Part shown: positions 36,313-45,853 of the stretch, one piece after another | How the letters are laid out: every line of letters begins with the position of its first letter | Numbering within the stretch: the first letter of the stretch is position 1 | Source of the DNA: a bacterium | Lineage (GTDB): Bacteria; Patescibacteria; JAEDAM01; Absconditabacterales; Absconditicoccaceae | Direction: 5' to 3' | DNA length: 64,000 bases | Assembly: GCA_017442645.1 (NCBI GenBank) | Contig: JAFRZH010000007.1 | Coordinates: forward strand, 9,592-73,591 | Notes under the pieces: model-generated | Databases searched by the model: none | What the model was told of the DNA's origin: nothing | The model's input: the letters and a program-made list of their open reading frames with translations, nothing else | Position numbers and translations under genes: made by a program

Positions 36313-36855
36313 TTAGAACTCAACTTTTGGAGCTTTTTTGATTTCTTCATTTCCTTCAAAGAAATCTTCAGGTTGTTTGTGGAAAAGAATATTTGCTGGG
36401 AATTGTTGAATTTCCGTATTATATTCTCTTGTAGTAGCATTGAAATATCTTCTAGCTGCTGCAATTTTATTTTCCAAATCTGAAAGTTCTGTTTGGAGTT
36501 GCAAGAAGTTTTGATTTGCTTTCAATTCTGGATAAGACTCAGAAAGAGCAAAAATGGATTTCAAAGTTCCTGAAAGCATATTGTCTGCTTCAGCTTTTTC
36601 TTTGATACTTGAAGCAGAAGTTAATTTATTTCTTGCTTCGACCACTTTTGTAAAAGTTTCTTCTTCATGTTTAGCATATCCTTTTACAGTACTTACAAGA
36701 TTATCTACAAGGTCAAATCTATTATTGAGTTGTACATCAATATCAGAAAGTGCATTATCTCTTGTAGTTTTGAGTCTTACAATTTTATTGTAAAGAGACA
36801 TGTAAATAAGGAGAAGAACTACGATTAAAGCAACTACCACAATCAATCAAGTCAT
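36313..36855 (-). CDS. lemA: LemA family membrane protein
   Basis: A 180-residue protein with one N-terminal membrane helix (VVVALIVVLLLIYMS), then the family core RLKTTRDNALSDIDVQLNNR and LVDNLVSTVKGYAKHEEETF, and a coiled C-terminal half. LemA proteins are membrane-anchored helical proteins of unclear function, often beside htpX as here. The start ATG at 36853-36855 gives MTG-LIVVV and includes one UGA; a TTG nine bases downstream is an alternative. Confidence 0.92.
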
Positions 36856-36950
36856 TTTTATCTATAAAAAACTAAATAAAAGAGTACTATAACTCTTATT
36901 AAAGATAAATATAAAAATTTCTTCTTATTTTTCAATCTTTTTTCTCTTTT

Positions 36951-37412
36951 TTATAGATCAATAATCTCATCAAAATTTTCGAGAATAGTAATGAGTGAAC
37001 CTTGAGTATATTGTAAAGTTGTTTCAATCTTTTTAAAATTAGACAGAACTTGTAGTAATTTTTCTTTATTCGGGAAAAGTTTCTCTTGCCATACTAAAAA
37101 ACCACAAATAGTTTCTTTTTGACAAAAACTCTTTCATTTTCTAATTTCTAATAAAGTTTTTCTATTAATATTCCATTCTTTCGCAATATCTTCGTATCTT
37201 AAAATTGGAGTTTTACTTCTTTTTTCTTCAATAATACCATTCACTAATTTTGCAAACTTTTTAGGAATAATATCAAAGTCTAATAAGGGATAATATTTTT
37301 CATATTCAGATTTTTTTTCTTTTGATAACCCATTTAAAAAATCATTTTCTGTGTAGCAAACTTTTGGACAATTATGATTATTTTTCCCCATTTTTCCTAT
37401 CTTTATTAACAT
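36951..37412 (-). CDS. small protein with helix-turn-helix-like segment
   Basis: A 153-residue soluble protein, one UGA read as Gly in the middle. Residues about 70-92 (RYEDIAKEWNINRKTLLEI) look like a helix-turn-helix, so a DNA-binding role is plausible. The N-terminus has KNNHNCPKVCYTENDF, a Cys/His cluster. It may start at the ATG at 37412 or at the in-frame ATG at 37391. A TTGACT/TATAAT promoter lies just upstream. It has no operon partner and no family I can name; a phage-type regulator or terminase small-subunit-like protein is possible. Confidence 0.6.
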
Positions 37413-37423
37413 AAATAGTGTAT

Positions 37424-37455
37424 ATTATATATACATATTTTTTTATATTAGTCAA
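37424..37455 (-). promoter_or_regulatory. sigma70-type promoter for the gene at 36951-37412
   Basis: On the minus strand TTGACT (37455-37450) is followed at 17-20 bp by TATATA/TATAAT (37432-37424), then the ATG about 12 bp further. The AT-rich spacer and short leader resemble the other accessory-gene promoters of the window. Confidence 0.55.
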
Positions 37456-37568
37456 TTATTTTTTTCTCCAAACACAAAAAAAATACAAAAAATTTGCATT
37501 CTTTTTTTCTTTAGAGTATACTTGTAGTAGAAATTTTATTTAATGTTTATTTTTCTATCTTATTATCC

Positions 37569-38585
37569 ATGAAACAATCACGAAAAAAACTTGGAATTTT
37601 AGCTACAATTGCAACTTTTACAAGCATATCTTCACTATCTCAAGCAGATTTTATGACAATTGCTGATATTTTGAATGCTTCCTTTTGATATGAAGAGGGG
37701 AGACAACCAATAGTTGAAAATATCTCTCAAGATGAAATTGTAATTTCAACAAATTCCATAAAAGATAATGATGGGTATTTTGTTCCTACCTTTAGGATTA
37801 TCTATTCAAAAGATCTTATGAAAGATCAAGATATTACTACAGAAGAAGTATTGGATAAATATGGGAAAATTACTGATGAATATAGTGAAGAATCTGCTCA
37901 AATCATCTTAAAAGCGGAAGCTGATGGAATTCAAAGAGATTCTTCCTATTATGCCATGATTGTGCCTATTGACGTTTATGATAATGAATGAAGACCTTCT
38001 GACTGGATTTGTTTTAATTTGGAAAGAGAGGAGTATGAAATAGGGGAAGCTTGTCAAAACTTTGATAATCCCCCTCTTTTGGAAGAGCACTCTTCGAATG
38101 AAACTTCTAATACAGCACTCTCTCAGACTTCTACTCCAACAGAGACAATAAATCCCACAGAGCAGGTTGAACATCATAGTTCTACAACTACCGATTTAAG
38201 TCTAGCAAATATTAGTTGTAATGCTAATGAGAAATATGCTGAATGTGTTTGGACAGCAGTTGGAGATGCAAATAAAATTGATATTTATTTATTTAATTTT
38301 GAGAAAGGGAAAGAATATCTTATTGGATCCCCAAAAATGAAAGATGAATATTTTAAATACGAACTTTCTGATGATATCCAACAAAGATTAAGATTTATTC
38401 CTGATGATGGAGGAGTTGAGAAAGTCTTTACTTTTAATGCTTTAAAACCTCAAGAAGTGATCAAAAAAACAGAACCTGTAGATATTAAGACACCAACAGG
38501 ACCTAAAGAAACTACAGCACTTATCTTTGTACTTAGTGCTTTAGGGTATGGAATTTATAGAAAAATAGCAAGAAGATACTCTTAA
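37569..38585 (+). CDS. secreted protein with C-terminal membrane anchor
   Basis: A 338-residue protein. Signal peptide: MKQSRKKLGILATIATFTSISSLSQA. A Thr/Ser-rich linker (about 180-220) separates two domains. The C-terminus has PTGPKETTALIFVLSALGYGIYRKIARRYS: a TGP motif, one hydrophobic helix and basic residues, the layout of CPR surface proteins that end in a TGP-type anchor resembling a sortase signal. The central part (VGDANKIDIYLFN, FIPDDGGVEKVFTF) resembles a small beta sandwich. Function unknown; surface location well supported. Divergent from the gene at 36951. Confidence 0.75.
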
Positions 38586-38719
38586 AAAAAAGAAGAAATC
38601 TGAAGTTTCTTAAAAACATGCGATGAATTCTGGATGGTAAGTTTCCCGCTTTACAACTTTCTCATCCTGAGAAAATATAAAATAACTGAAGAAATTTGAT
38701 TAACAGTCAGATTTCTTTT

Positions 38720-39262
38720 TTATCTTTCAATAATTTCTCCTGTCACAAAATTAATCAATACAGAGGGCCTTCCTTTACATTCTCCCGCATCGATCGCATA
38801 ATCCACTTGTTCAAGAATCGATGACTCTACAGTATCAATACTCGTTGCTGGTGCGTTTCCTGAAAGATTGACCGACGTTGTGAGAAAGGGAAGTTGTAAG
38901 ACTTGGACAAAGTTTTGAAACTCATGTTTTAAGATTCTCATTCCTGGTTCATTTTCACTAAAAATCCAAGTCACTCCATGATATTTTTGTAACTGTGCTT
39001 GTAATGTTTCTTGAGAAAGATGGTATTTTTTACATCAGTTGAGGAGAGAAACATAGTTGAAATCGGGAACGATAATAGAGATCAGCTTTTTTATCTCTCT
39101 TTTTTTGATGTGTGAAATTTTCAAAATATTTTCCTCATTTGCTACGGCTCAAATCCCATAAATCGTATCGGTTGGATAAATAAAAATCTTTCCCTTTTTC
39201 GCTTCATGTACGAAAAAGTCCTGTTGTTGCATAAAATCTGAGAAATTGATAATCTGAACCAT
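38720..39262 (-). CDS. tsaC: threonylcarbamoyl-AMP synthase (Sua5/YrdC/TsaC family)
   Basis: Makes threonylcarbamoyl-AMP for the t6A modification of ANN-decoding tRNAs. At 180 residues it has the short YrdC form. Landmarks: IFIYPTDTIYGIG with the last Gly encoded by UGA, KISHIKKREIKKLISIIV (the KRP..K.L block), and LPFLTTSVNLSGNAPATS. The C-terminus VDYAIDAGECKGRPSVLIN matches the family. The start is the ATG at 39260-39262, after a TTTTTATCTTTTTAG leader. A dispersed repeat lies upstream. The tsaD/B/E partners are not in the window. Confidence 0.88.
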
Positions 39263-39329
39263 CAAAAATCTAAAAAGATAAAAAAGTTTGAGCTTCTTTC
39301 TGAGGATTTTTAGGAATATTAAACCATAG

Positions 39330-39425
39330 CGAAACGTCTCAATTTTAAGATCCTTCACTTCGTAGGATGACGTTCGACGTGTCATGTTGAGTGATAACAA
39401 AACATCTTTTAATAATTATTCACTT
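39330..39425. repeat. dispersed repeat (CTTCACTTCGTAGGATGACG type)
   Basis: AAGATCCTTCACTTCGTAGG, ATGACG and CATGTTGAGTGATAACAAAA belong to the same repeat seen at 40775-40920, 41215-41280 and 45555-45627 (CTTCACT...AGAATGACG / TCGCTCAACATGACG). Non-coding; intergenic between tsaC and the kinase gene. Confidence 0.6.
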
Positions 39426-39462
39426 CATTCATGGCGATAGTAACGGGTTTAAGTCCTTTCTT

Positions 39463-40017
39463 TTATCCAAAGATTTCATCAAGTTTCTGATAAAGATCCT
39501 CAAAAGTTCCATCATTACGAATCTGAAGATCTGCTAATTTCATACATTCAGCGACATTTTGTTTCGCAGGATCCGTATTATTCATCTCTTTTTCCTCTTG
39601 AATCTGAAACTCTTCAAAAGTCACTGAATCAGTCTCACTTCCTCTTTTGAGGATTCTTTCATATCTCGTTTTCTGTTCCGCATCAACCGAAAGCAGTAAA
39701 AAATTTTCCTTCCCCTTCAAATTTTGCACTTCTCCAACCGTACGAATGGATTCGATAATAGCATCTCCTCCTTGTTCTTGAGCTTGTGCATACAGTTGCT
39801 CTATAATATATGCTGGTCAAAAATTAGCACGAAGTTCATTTCCAAGTTCTCTCATATGATCTCTATCTACGGGAAGATTCCTTTTTTCGAGTTCCTGGAT
39901 CAAAAAAGCACGAACAGAATAATGCGTAAAATTTTTGTTTTTCACAAGATAATCTACAATGGTACCTTTACCAGAAGCATTTGTTCCTGTAATTCCAACA
40001 ATTTTCATGAGTTTCAA
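39463..40017 (-). CDS. P-loop nucleotide or dephospho-CoA kinase-like protein
   Basis: A 184-residue P-loop kinase with Walker A GITGTNASGKGT, a lid-like RYERILKRGSETDSVTFEEF and the C-terminal NDGTFEDLYQKLDEIF usual in this group. AdK-type, dephospho-CoA kinase-like and T4-type dNMP kinases share these features. The neighbouring dCMP deaminase (50 bp upstream, same strand) favours deoxynucleotide metabolism, but that is inference. One UGA is used (ANF-G-PAYIIEQL). MKLMKIVG offers two starts nine bases apart. Confidence 0.75.
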
Positions 40018-40067
40018 AGAAAAAAGATAAAAAGTCTGAATAATTTTAATAAGGGATATTTTAGTCC

Positions 40068-40616
40068 TTATCCTCTAAAATCAGGGATATTCTCTTCACT
40101 TCCCCATATTTCTTCCAAATAGGATTTCCCGTTAAGATTCTGAATCGTAAATCCCAATGGCTCAGCAGCTTTAATGAGACGCGTGATCGCTTCCAAAGTT
40201 TCACTATTGGTCATCGTTTTTTGATTCCCATTTTGAGCACTATTGACTTTATTTTTTTCATAAATCACTTTTTTGATACCTGCTTGAATGATAAATTTCA
40301 AACAGTTTTCACAACAAGCATAATTCACATATAAAGTCGCTCCTTGGAGACTCCTTTTTGCAAATAAAATCGCATTCATTTCAGCATGAATTACTCCGTA
40401 ATATTTCTGAGGTCTTTCCCAAGTCATATAAGATTCATCTCCTCACGCAATCCGCCCATTATATCCAAACGAAATCGGACGATGTTCTGGGTCGACAATG
40501 ACACATCAAACCTGAGTAGAAGGATCTTTACTTCTTGTTGCCACTTCATTAGCAATATTCATGAAATACTGATCCCAATTCACAACTTCACGAGCTTGTT
40601 CCATGTTTCTTTTCAT
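40068..40616 (-). CDS. deoxycytidylate (dCMP) deaminase
   Basis: Zinc-dependent deaminase giving dUMP for thymidylate synthesis, 182 residues. Zinc site: GVIHAEMNAILFA (HAE) and CCENCLKFIIQAGIKKVIY. The usual Pro-Cys-x-x-Cys is here Cys-Cys-x-x-Cys, with both ligand cysteines kept. The N-terminal half (NWDQYFMNIANEVATRSKDPSTQVG, GYNGRIAGGDESY) matches dCMP deaminases. UGA codons fall on conserved glycines. It is co-directional with the kinase gene downstream. Confidence 0.9.
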
Positions 40617-40675
40617 TAGAAAATAAAACTTATTTCTCTCTTAGGGATTTTTATAAAATTGTCAATAAGAAAAAG

Positions 40676-41300
40676 AAAAAAAGTCTGAGTCTTCGAAAAG
40701 GAGAAATTTTGAGTGATGGAAGAGGTTCTATAAAACTTGTAGGGACGGGATTCTCTCCGTCCTTTTTGATATATCGTCATTCTGAACGAAGTGAAGAATC
40801 TTGAGGAGTATAAGATGTTTCGCTTCGCTCAACATGACGTGCTGAATGTCATTCTGAGCGCAGTGAAGGATCTTAAGAAGTGAGAAGATATTTCGCTTTC
40901 GCTCAACATGACGCAACTCTGAAGAATAAAAGCTGAAAGAACCTCACCCCTACCCCTCTCCTAAATTAGGAGAGGGAAATCACGAAGTGATGGAAGAGGT
41001 CCAATGAAACTTGTAGGGACGAGATTCTTCTCGTCCTTTTTTTGTATGAATTGTTGTCCTCCTTTGTAAAGGAGGTGGCTCGAAGAGCCGGAGGATTTAA
41101 AAAATCTCCCACCGCAAGCAGTCCCCCATCTTAAAAAAAGAGGGACAAAGATATCAGAAAATCCCCTCAGCTTTGCCCTATCCTTTTTTAAAGGGGAAAA
41201 TGAGGGTAAAATTCATCATTCTGAATGAAGTGAAGAATCTTAAGCTTTGAGAAGCTGTTTCACTGCACTCAATATGGTAGAAAATATTTTTTCTTTTTTT
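40676..41300. repeat. intergenic repeat cluster without genes
   Basis: Nothing here looks coding. It holds two near copies of a block ending GGGACGGGATTCTCTCCGTCC and GGGACGAGATTCTTCTCGTCC, each a hairpin with a T run (40738-40770 and 41017-41043). It also has several CATTCTGAACGAAGTGAAGA and TCGCTCAACATGACG units, a CCTCACCCCTACCCCTCTCC / AGGAGAGGG hairpin, a TCCTCCTTTGTAAAGGAGG hairpin and a CCCCTCAGCTTTGCCC unit. The mixture looks like nested REP-type elements. An open frame at 40728-40916 is an artefact of these repeats. Confidence 0.7.
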
Positions 41301-41309
41301 AACACCTAA

Positions 41310-41390
41310 AAATCATAAAACGAATAATCCCACTTCCGAACTAAATAAAAAAGACTTGATATATATATATAAATCCTTATAAATGTCAAT
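41310..41390 (+). promoter_or_regulatory. repeated (TA)n promoter-like element, copy 1
   Basis: AATAATCCCACTTCCGAACT, then AAATAAAAAAGACTTGATA and (TA)n, then AAATCCTTATAAATGTCAA. The right half is identical at 44410-44455 and the left half, inverted, at 52735-52778. It precedes the SLH lipoprotein gene. Both strands offer TTGA-type hexamers flanking the TA tract, so direction is unresolved. Confidence 0.55.
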
Positions 41391-41439
41391 AGTCTGGATT
41401 GATAAAAAAAGACTCTTTTATATTCTATGTCAAGAGAAA

Positions 41440-42156
41440 ATGAGTGTATTCAATAAAATGTTAGCGCCTTTAGCAGTTGCAGGAATGCTTACAGGAACGA
41501 GTTGTGAAAAGGAAGAAATAGATATTACTATTTATCCTTACACTGATTCTCTGTATACTGCTTTATCAAGTGATTATCGTGATCTACAAGCACAAAATGA
41601 TTCTTTACAAAATGTGATAACAAAACAACAGAATGAAATTGATTTCAATACAATTCGTTTAAATGAAATTGATTCAACTTTAACTGATCATTTAGATGAG
41701 GTTTCTTGATGAGAAACTGCAGAAGGACATAATAATTTAGACATGATTGCTCCCGCAGATAAAGCAGTATATTATTGGTGTGTAGCTCATGACATTATCG
41801 ATGATACCCCTATTGAAGATTTTGAGGGAAATGAGCCAATTACGAGAGAAAAATTTTTTGCAATCATAAATCATTTCGCTACAGAATATCACTATACTCC
41901 TTATGAATGGAATGGAAAATATACTCAAGTGCCCGTATCTTATGCACAGATGTATACTGTAGTATCAAGAATGCTTTGATTGGTAGAAAACGAGACAAAC
42001 GATGAATGAACTCCTTATCGAGCTCCTCATGCTGAAGCTTTAATGAAGGCATGAATAGGTATGGTAAATAATACTTCAATATATGATCTAACTACTGGTT
42101 TTGATTTTCTTCGTTTGTTACAGCAGGTATGGGACTATCATACTAGCCAAATCTAA
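41440..42156 (+). CDS. SLH-domain lipoprotein
   Basis: A 238-residue protein. Lipoprotein signal MSVFNKMLAPLAVAGMLTGTSC with the acylated Cys followed by EKEE. Residues about 35-85 are coiled coil (YRDLQAQNDSLQNVITKQQ). The C-terminal part carries S-layer-homology segments (DKAVYYWCVAHDIIDDTP, EPITREKFFAIINHFATE), which bind cell-wall polymers. The upstream ATG at 41383 lies inside the promoter-like repeat, so the ATG at 41440 is preferred. Several UGA codons are read as Gly, so the gene is adapted to this code. A strong terminator follows at 42167. Confidence 0.8.
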
Positions 42157-42166
42157 AAAAAAGGGA

Positions 42167-42220
42167 AAGTCTGATTCTTCGTTTCCGATTCAATTCGTTT
42201 CGGAGAGTCAGATTTTTTTT
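42167..42220 (+). terminator. AGTCTGATTC-type terminator
   Basis: AGTCTGATTCTTCG pairs with the CGGAGAGTCAGA side, followed by TTTTTTTT. Nearly the same hairpin lies at 60145-60198, and a 3' half at 45635-45662. Confidence 0.85.
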
Positions 42221-42286
42221 CTTTTTTTCTCTTGAGATAGTTGAGAGAAATGCTATGATAAAATTGTTTTACTTGAAAGACGGAAA

Positions 42287-42577
42287 ATGGAGGGAAGATA
42301 CACGGTTAAAGTAGAAAAAGAGAGATTTTCGGTCAGTGAGGAGACTTTTCAAGATATCACAAAATTACAACAGATCATTAACAAGAAAAAGAGATGAATT
42401 CACGAAAATATTAATGATATTGTTTGAAAATGTATTATTTCAATTAACCAAGAAAAAGGTCTAAACAACAGACAAAAAACAACTTTAATGAATTTTTTTT
42501 CAAGGCAAATCTTACAGATCATTAACGATAAAACTCTATCCTCCAACCTGCCAAAAAATCAGAATAATCGTCGTTAA
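42287..42577 (+). CDS. small basic protein of 96 aa, unknown
   Basis: ATG 42287 opens a frame with two UGA codons read as Gly. The sequence is lysine/asparagine-rich and helical (FQDITKLQQIINKKKRGIHENIND, MNFFSRQILQIINDKT) with no signal peptide. No family recognised. Its 3' end overlaps the 3' end of mraY by 42 bp on the other strand, and it follows the terminator of the SLH lipoprotein gene. A modest candidate supported by start, length and UGA-spanning frame. Confidence 0.45.
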
Positions 42578-43591
42578 ACATAAAATCCCTTGAATAAGCC
42601 AAAACTTCATCGTTATTTCGTATTCATGATGCCCCTTGTATTCCATGAGATGATGAAACGGAGCGATAGGGAAGAGTTTCCTTTTGAAGACTTTTTTCCA
42701 AAACATCTGTAACCCACTTGTGATAAGTTCGATACTAAACAGAAGGAACAGAATAAAAAAAGGAATAAAAATTCAGATTCTCATATTGAGCAGACAGACC
42801 GTCGAGGCAATCAATCCTCCCAAACAAAACGCTCCACTATCTCCCATAAAAAGTTTTGCCGGATTGATATTGTAAAAGAGGAAAGCCAAAAGAATTGCAA
42901 TACAAACCCCCAAAACCGTTGTTGCAAGATATGTTTGATTGAGAAAAGTGATAATCGCTAACACACAAATAACGCAAGCACCCATTCCACCAACTAACCC
43001 ATCAAGTCCATCAGTAATATTCACCGCATTGACGACATAAATGGTTCCAAAAAAGACTAAAACCGGAAAGAAAACTCCTAAATGCACTTTCCCCGCGATA
43101 GGCCAGAAATTGATATAATCAATCCCCAATTTCACATAAAATCGATACGCAATAAAAGCAGAAAAAATAATCATTCCAAAGAGTTTCGCTCTCATATTGA
43201 GTCCTTTAATCGTTCCTACATTTTTGATATTCAAAATATCATCGATAAATCCAATGATTCCCATACTAAAAAAGCCAAAAACAATAATATAGGTTTCCTG
43301 CTGATTTCGTAAAGAATTATTAATATATCATCGTTTTTGGAGGAGGAAGGAAACTAAAATCATCACTGCCATCATGAGCAGAAATAATCCTCATCCCATC
43401 GTTGGAGTTCCTTCTTTGTCTTTATGCATCTTTACAAAGATTTCAGATTTTTCCCCGGTTGCAGTATTATCACGGATCGTCTTTCAGGCTTTTATTCTTT
43501 TTAAAAATTTAATATAAAAAGGATAAAGAATCACGGATACAATAAAAGATACAAAAGTAAATCAAAGAATCGAACTTAAATGCTCCAGCAT
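42536..43591 (-). CDS. mraY: phospho-N-acetylmuramoyl-pentapeptide transferase
   Basis: Transfers phospho-MurNAc-pentapeptide to undecaprenyl phosphate, forming lipid I on the inner face of the membrane. It is 351 residues with about ten helices. Family motifs: HKDKEGTPTMGGGLFLL, GFIDDILNIK, NAVNITDGLDGLVGG, FMGDSGAFCLGG and KLFPIAPFHHLMEYKG. UGA codons fall on glycines in TMGGG and after NMRI. The stop is TAG at 42536-42538. Other mur genes are absent from the window. It shows this cell builds its own peptidoglycan precursor. Confidence 0.95.
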
Positions 43592-43666
43592 TTTTACATT
43601 GAAAATAAAACTTTTTTTATTTAAAGATTATTGAAAGAAATTTCAAGAGGAAAATGAAACGGGGCT

Positions 43667-44296
43667 TTATTGTGAAATTATATTCCCAATAATAATCGCC
43701 AAATCTCCTCTTGTAGCAGGGGAGTCTCGCGTGGAAGCGTCGCTAAGATTAGTATTTTCCAGAAGATGATTTTTTTCGAGATTTTCTGCATAATTTTTTG
43801 CAAAATGTCCGTTCGTTTCATCAAGCATTCCGTACAAAATTCTTCCGATTACGGTGAGGATTTCTCCGTTGGTAATGAATTTTTGTGGCATAAATTTTCC
43901 TTGATGACCATGAAAAAGTCCTTCATAACAAGAAGTCTTGATCAGATCTTTCAAATCGTCCCAAGCTTCGTTTAAATCGCTAAATTCACAGTTTTGATTT
44001 TTACTCTTTTCTCCCTTTGTTGGAGTAAAAAATTGCTTGGTAATGGTGAGCATTTTTGCTGCTTCATCCCTTCTGATGGCATTTTGGGGCATAAAGGAAT
44101 CCCAGGTAGTAAAGACCGTAATTCCGTATTGATGAAGTTTTTCGATCATTGTGTCGTTTTCTGAAGATTGACTGTGGAGAATTTGTGTGGTTTCTTTCAA
44201 TGCGGTATCGAGATCGAACGCTTGAAGGGGAGTGATACTGAGTAAAAAGGAAGAAAAAGAGAGAAAAGTCAGACTTCTTTTTATGTTTTGTTTCAT
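43667..44296 (-). CDS. secreted SLH-domain protein
   Basis: A 209-residue protein with a signal peptide (MKQNIKRSLTFLSFSSFLLSITPLQA) and two SLH-like modules: about 50-100 (LHQYGITVFTTWDSFMPQNAIRRDEAAKML) and 100-165 (CEFSDLNEAWDDLKDLIKTSC). A third partial unit ends SPATRGDLAIIIGNII. It has no UGA codon, unlike the other SLH genes. It follows mraY upstream in the same direction with 75 bp between. Confidence 0.8.
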   Translation of the reverse strand: MKQNIKRSLTFLSFSSFLLSITPLQAFDLDTALKETTQILHSQSSENDTMIEKLHQYGITVFTTWDSFMPQNAIRRDEAAKMLTITKQFFTPTKGEKSKNQNCEFSDLNEAWDDLKDLIKTSCYEGLFHGHQGKFMPQKFITNGEILTVIGRILYGMLDETNGHFAKNYAENLEKNHLLENTNLSDASTRDSPATRGDLAIIIGNIISQ

Positions 44297-44379
44297 TTCA
44301 CAAGATTTAAAGAGTAAAAGGATTTTTGGAAAGGATATTTTTTCTTCTTTTTATTGCAACTTTAAATATTTGTAAAAAA

Positions 44380-44455
44380 TATAAAATGAATAATTCAGCT
44401 TCAGAACTGGACAAAAAAGACTTGATATATATATATAAATCCTTATAAATGTCAA
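44380..44455 (+). promoter_or_regulatory. repeated (TA)n promoter-like element, copy 2
   Basis: AAAAAAGACTTGATATATAT through AAATCCTTATAAATGTCAA is identical to copy 1 at 41347-41389. The left part (ATAATTCAGCTTCAGAACTG) is a diverged version of AATAATCCCACTTCCGAACT. It stands directly before the GC-rich foreign segment. Confidence 0.6.
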
Positions 44456-44556
44456 CATAAAACAAAAAGAAAATTCAACAACGGCGACGTCTACAAATTG
44501 GTCGACCGTTACCCTATATTAAAAATAAAAATTAAACAAAATAAAATCATTTCAAC

Positions 44557-45438
44557 ATGAAAAGATTTCTTTATCTCTTCGTTGCCTTGCTCAGTATGAG
44601 CGTGGTAATGACGATCACCTCCTGCGTAAAGGAGGAAGGTGATATCTTTATCACCAACTATGACACAATAATTATCACTATCGGAGGTGATTCTCTCTCT
44701 ATCGACAACTCTAGTCGGAGTTACTCCGACCCAGAGATCAATGTCAACGGTGGGTCTGTCAGTAACACTATAACTGGCAACAATGGTTGCGGTGAGAACG
44801 GTGTCGCTAATGGAGAACTCCAGATCGTTGTTCCTGCAGGTTATCACTGTTGGCAAGTACCTGTCCCAGAGGTATCGTTCCACTACGATTTCGTAGGAGG
44901 AGAGGATGAGCGTTTCAACCGTTTCTATCCTTCCACTAGTGAAGTCCCCGTGGGATTTTATGACTCTAATGAGAATCCAACCACTCTGTCTTTTGATTTT
45001 GACGATTGGTCTAATGGAGGAGGTTATTCTAATGGAAAATATGGATCGGATTTTGACAAAATCAGAGACCTTATGATCCTGCGGATTTATGACGAGTTCG
45101 CAGAAATCAAACCATTCAGAATGAATAAAAAATATGTAGGCTACTCCGAATACGGAAAATCCTATCTGGTTGGTTTAACCGGAAGGGATGGTAATTCGCC
45201 GGATGAAAAGACAGGTCGGACCCTTATGGGTGTCTCTGAGGATGGGCATGTACTTTTGCTTATGGTTGCTGAAGAAGCAACTTCGTTGGAGGCGTATGAC
45301 ACCTTCGTACATCTTTTCCCCCATTCACCAGTAATGGTGTTGGGTGGAGGAAACTCTTCAAGGTGCTTTTTGCCAAAATGGTATGGTACACGAACTGTGC
45401 CATTGACTATTAGAGTGGCAGACAGCATGAAACTCTAA
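44557..45438 (+). CDS. Bacteroidota-like lipoprotein, recently acquired
   Basis: A 293-residue protein with signal MKRFLYLFVALLSMSVVMTITSC; the lipobox Cys is followed by VKEEGD. The style MKRFLYL...TSC, and a leader without Shine-Dalgarno, are typical of Bacteroidota. GC is well above the surroundings, and all of its many glycines are GGN codons with no internal UGA, so it was built under the standard code. The body is beta-rich (ELQIVVPAGYHCWQVPVPEVSFH) without a named domain. A two-hairpin terminator follows. The GC-rich block begins at about 44470, directly after the promoter-like repeat. Confidence 0.8.
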   Translation: MKRFLYLFVALLSMSVVMTITSCVKEEGDIFITNYDTIIITIGGDSLSIDNSSRSYSDPEINVNGGSVSNTITGNNGCGENGVANGELQIVVPAGYHCWQVPVPEVSFHYDFVGGEDERFNRFYPSTSEVPVGFYDSNENPTTLSFDFDDWSNGGGYSNGKYGSDFDKIRDLMILRIYDEFAEIKPFRMNKKYVGYSEYGKSYLVGLTGRDGNSPDEKTGRTLMGVSEDGHVLLLMVAEEATSLEAYDTFVHLFPHSPVMVLGGGNSSRCFLPKWYGTRTVPLTIRVADSMKL

Positions 45439-45449
45439 AAAACAGCTTA

Positions 45450-45517
45450 GACCGTGTGCTGTTATAAAACACGGTCATTTGACTCCGAGGATTATTTCTC
45501 CTTGGGGTCTTTTTTTG
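45450..45517 (+). terminator. double hairpin terminator of the foreign lipoprotein gene
   Basis: GACCGTGT and ACACGGTC form the first stem (45450-45476). GACTCCGAGGA and TCCTTGGGGTC form the second (45481-45510), followed by TTTTTTT. Confidence 0.85.
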
Positions 45518-45552
45518 TTATGGATGAAATAAGAGAGGAGAGTTCTTTTTTA

Positions 45553-45664
45553 TGTGCGTCATTCTGAGACTATAGCCGAAGAATCCATTTGCTCAATTTG
45601 GATCTTTCGCTTTGCTCAAGATGACAAGTAATGTTATGCGATTCGTGATGGAGAGTCAGATTTT
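45553..45664. repeat. dispersed repeat plus half terminator
   Basis: The 414-bp gap 45439-45853 has no gene. It holds the double terminator and a TCATTCTGAGAC...TCGCTTTGCTCAAGATGAC repeat unit (45555-45627). It also holds TTCGTGATGGAGAGTCAGAT plus a T run (45640-45664), the 3' half of the hairpin found complete at 60145-60198. Confidence 0.6.
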
Positions 45665-45853
45665 TTTTGTTTTTTTAGAGAGAACTAGTTGTATACTTTG
45701 TGATTGTTTTATAATTTTTGACTACTTCAACCAATAAATTTTAAAAATCATTTTCTAATTGAATAACTCTATTTGCTTCAGTATTTGCTTATAATTCAAC
45801 ACAGAAAAAAAAGGACGCCAATCATGACATCCTTTGATTAAAAATCTTTACCT

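Noticed and set aside
40728..40916. Small minus-strand protein rich in HVMLSEAKHL-type sequence
   Set aside because: It is a translation of the dispersed CATTCTGAACGAAGTGAAG repeat, a common annotation artefact.
41383..41439. Upstream ATG as the start of the SLH lipoprotein
   Set aside because: It falls inside the repeated promoter-like element and would put about 19 extra residues before an otherwise complete lipoprotein signal.
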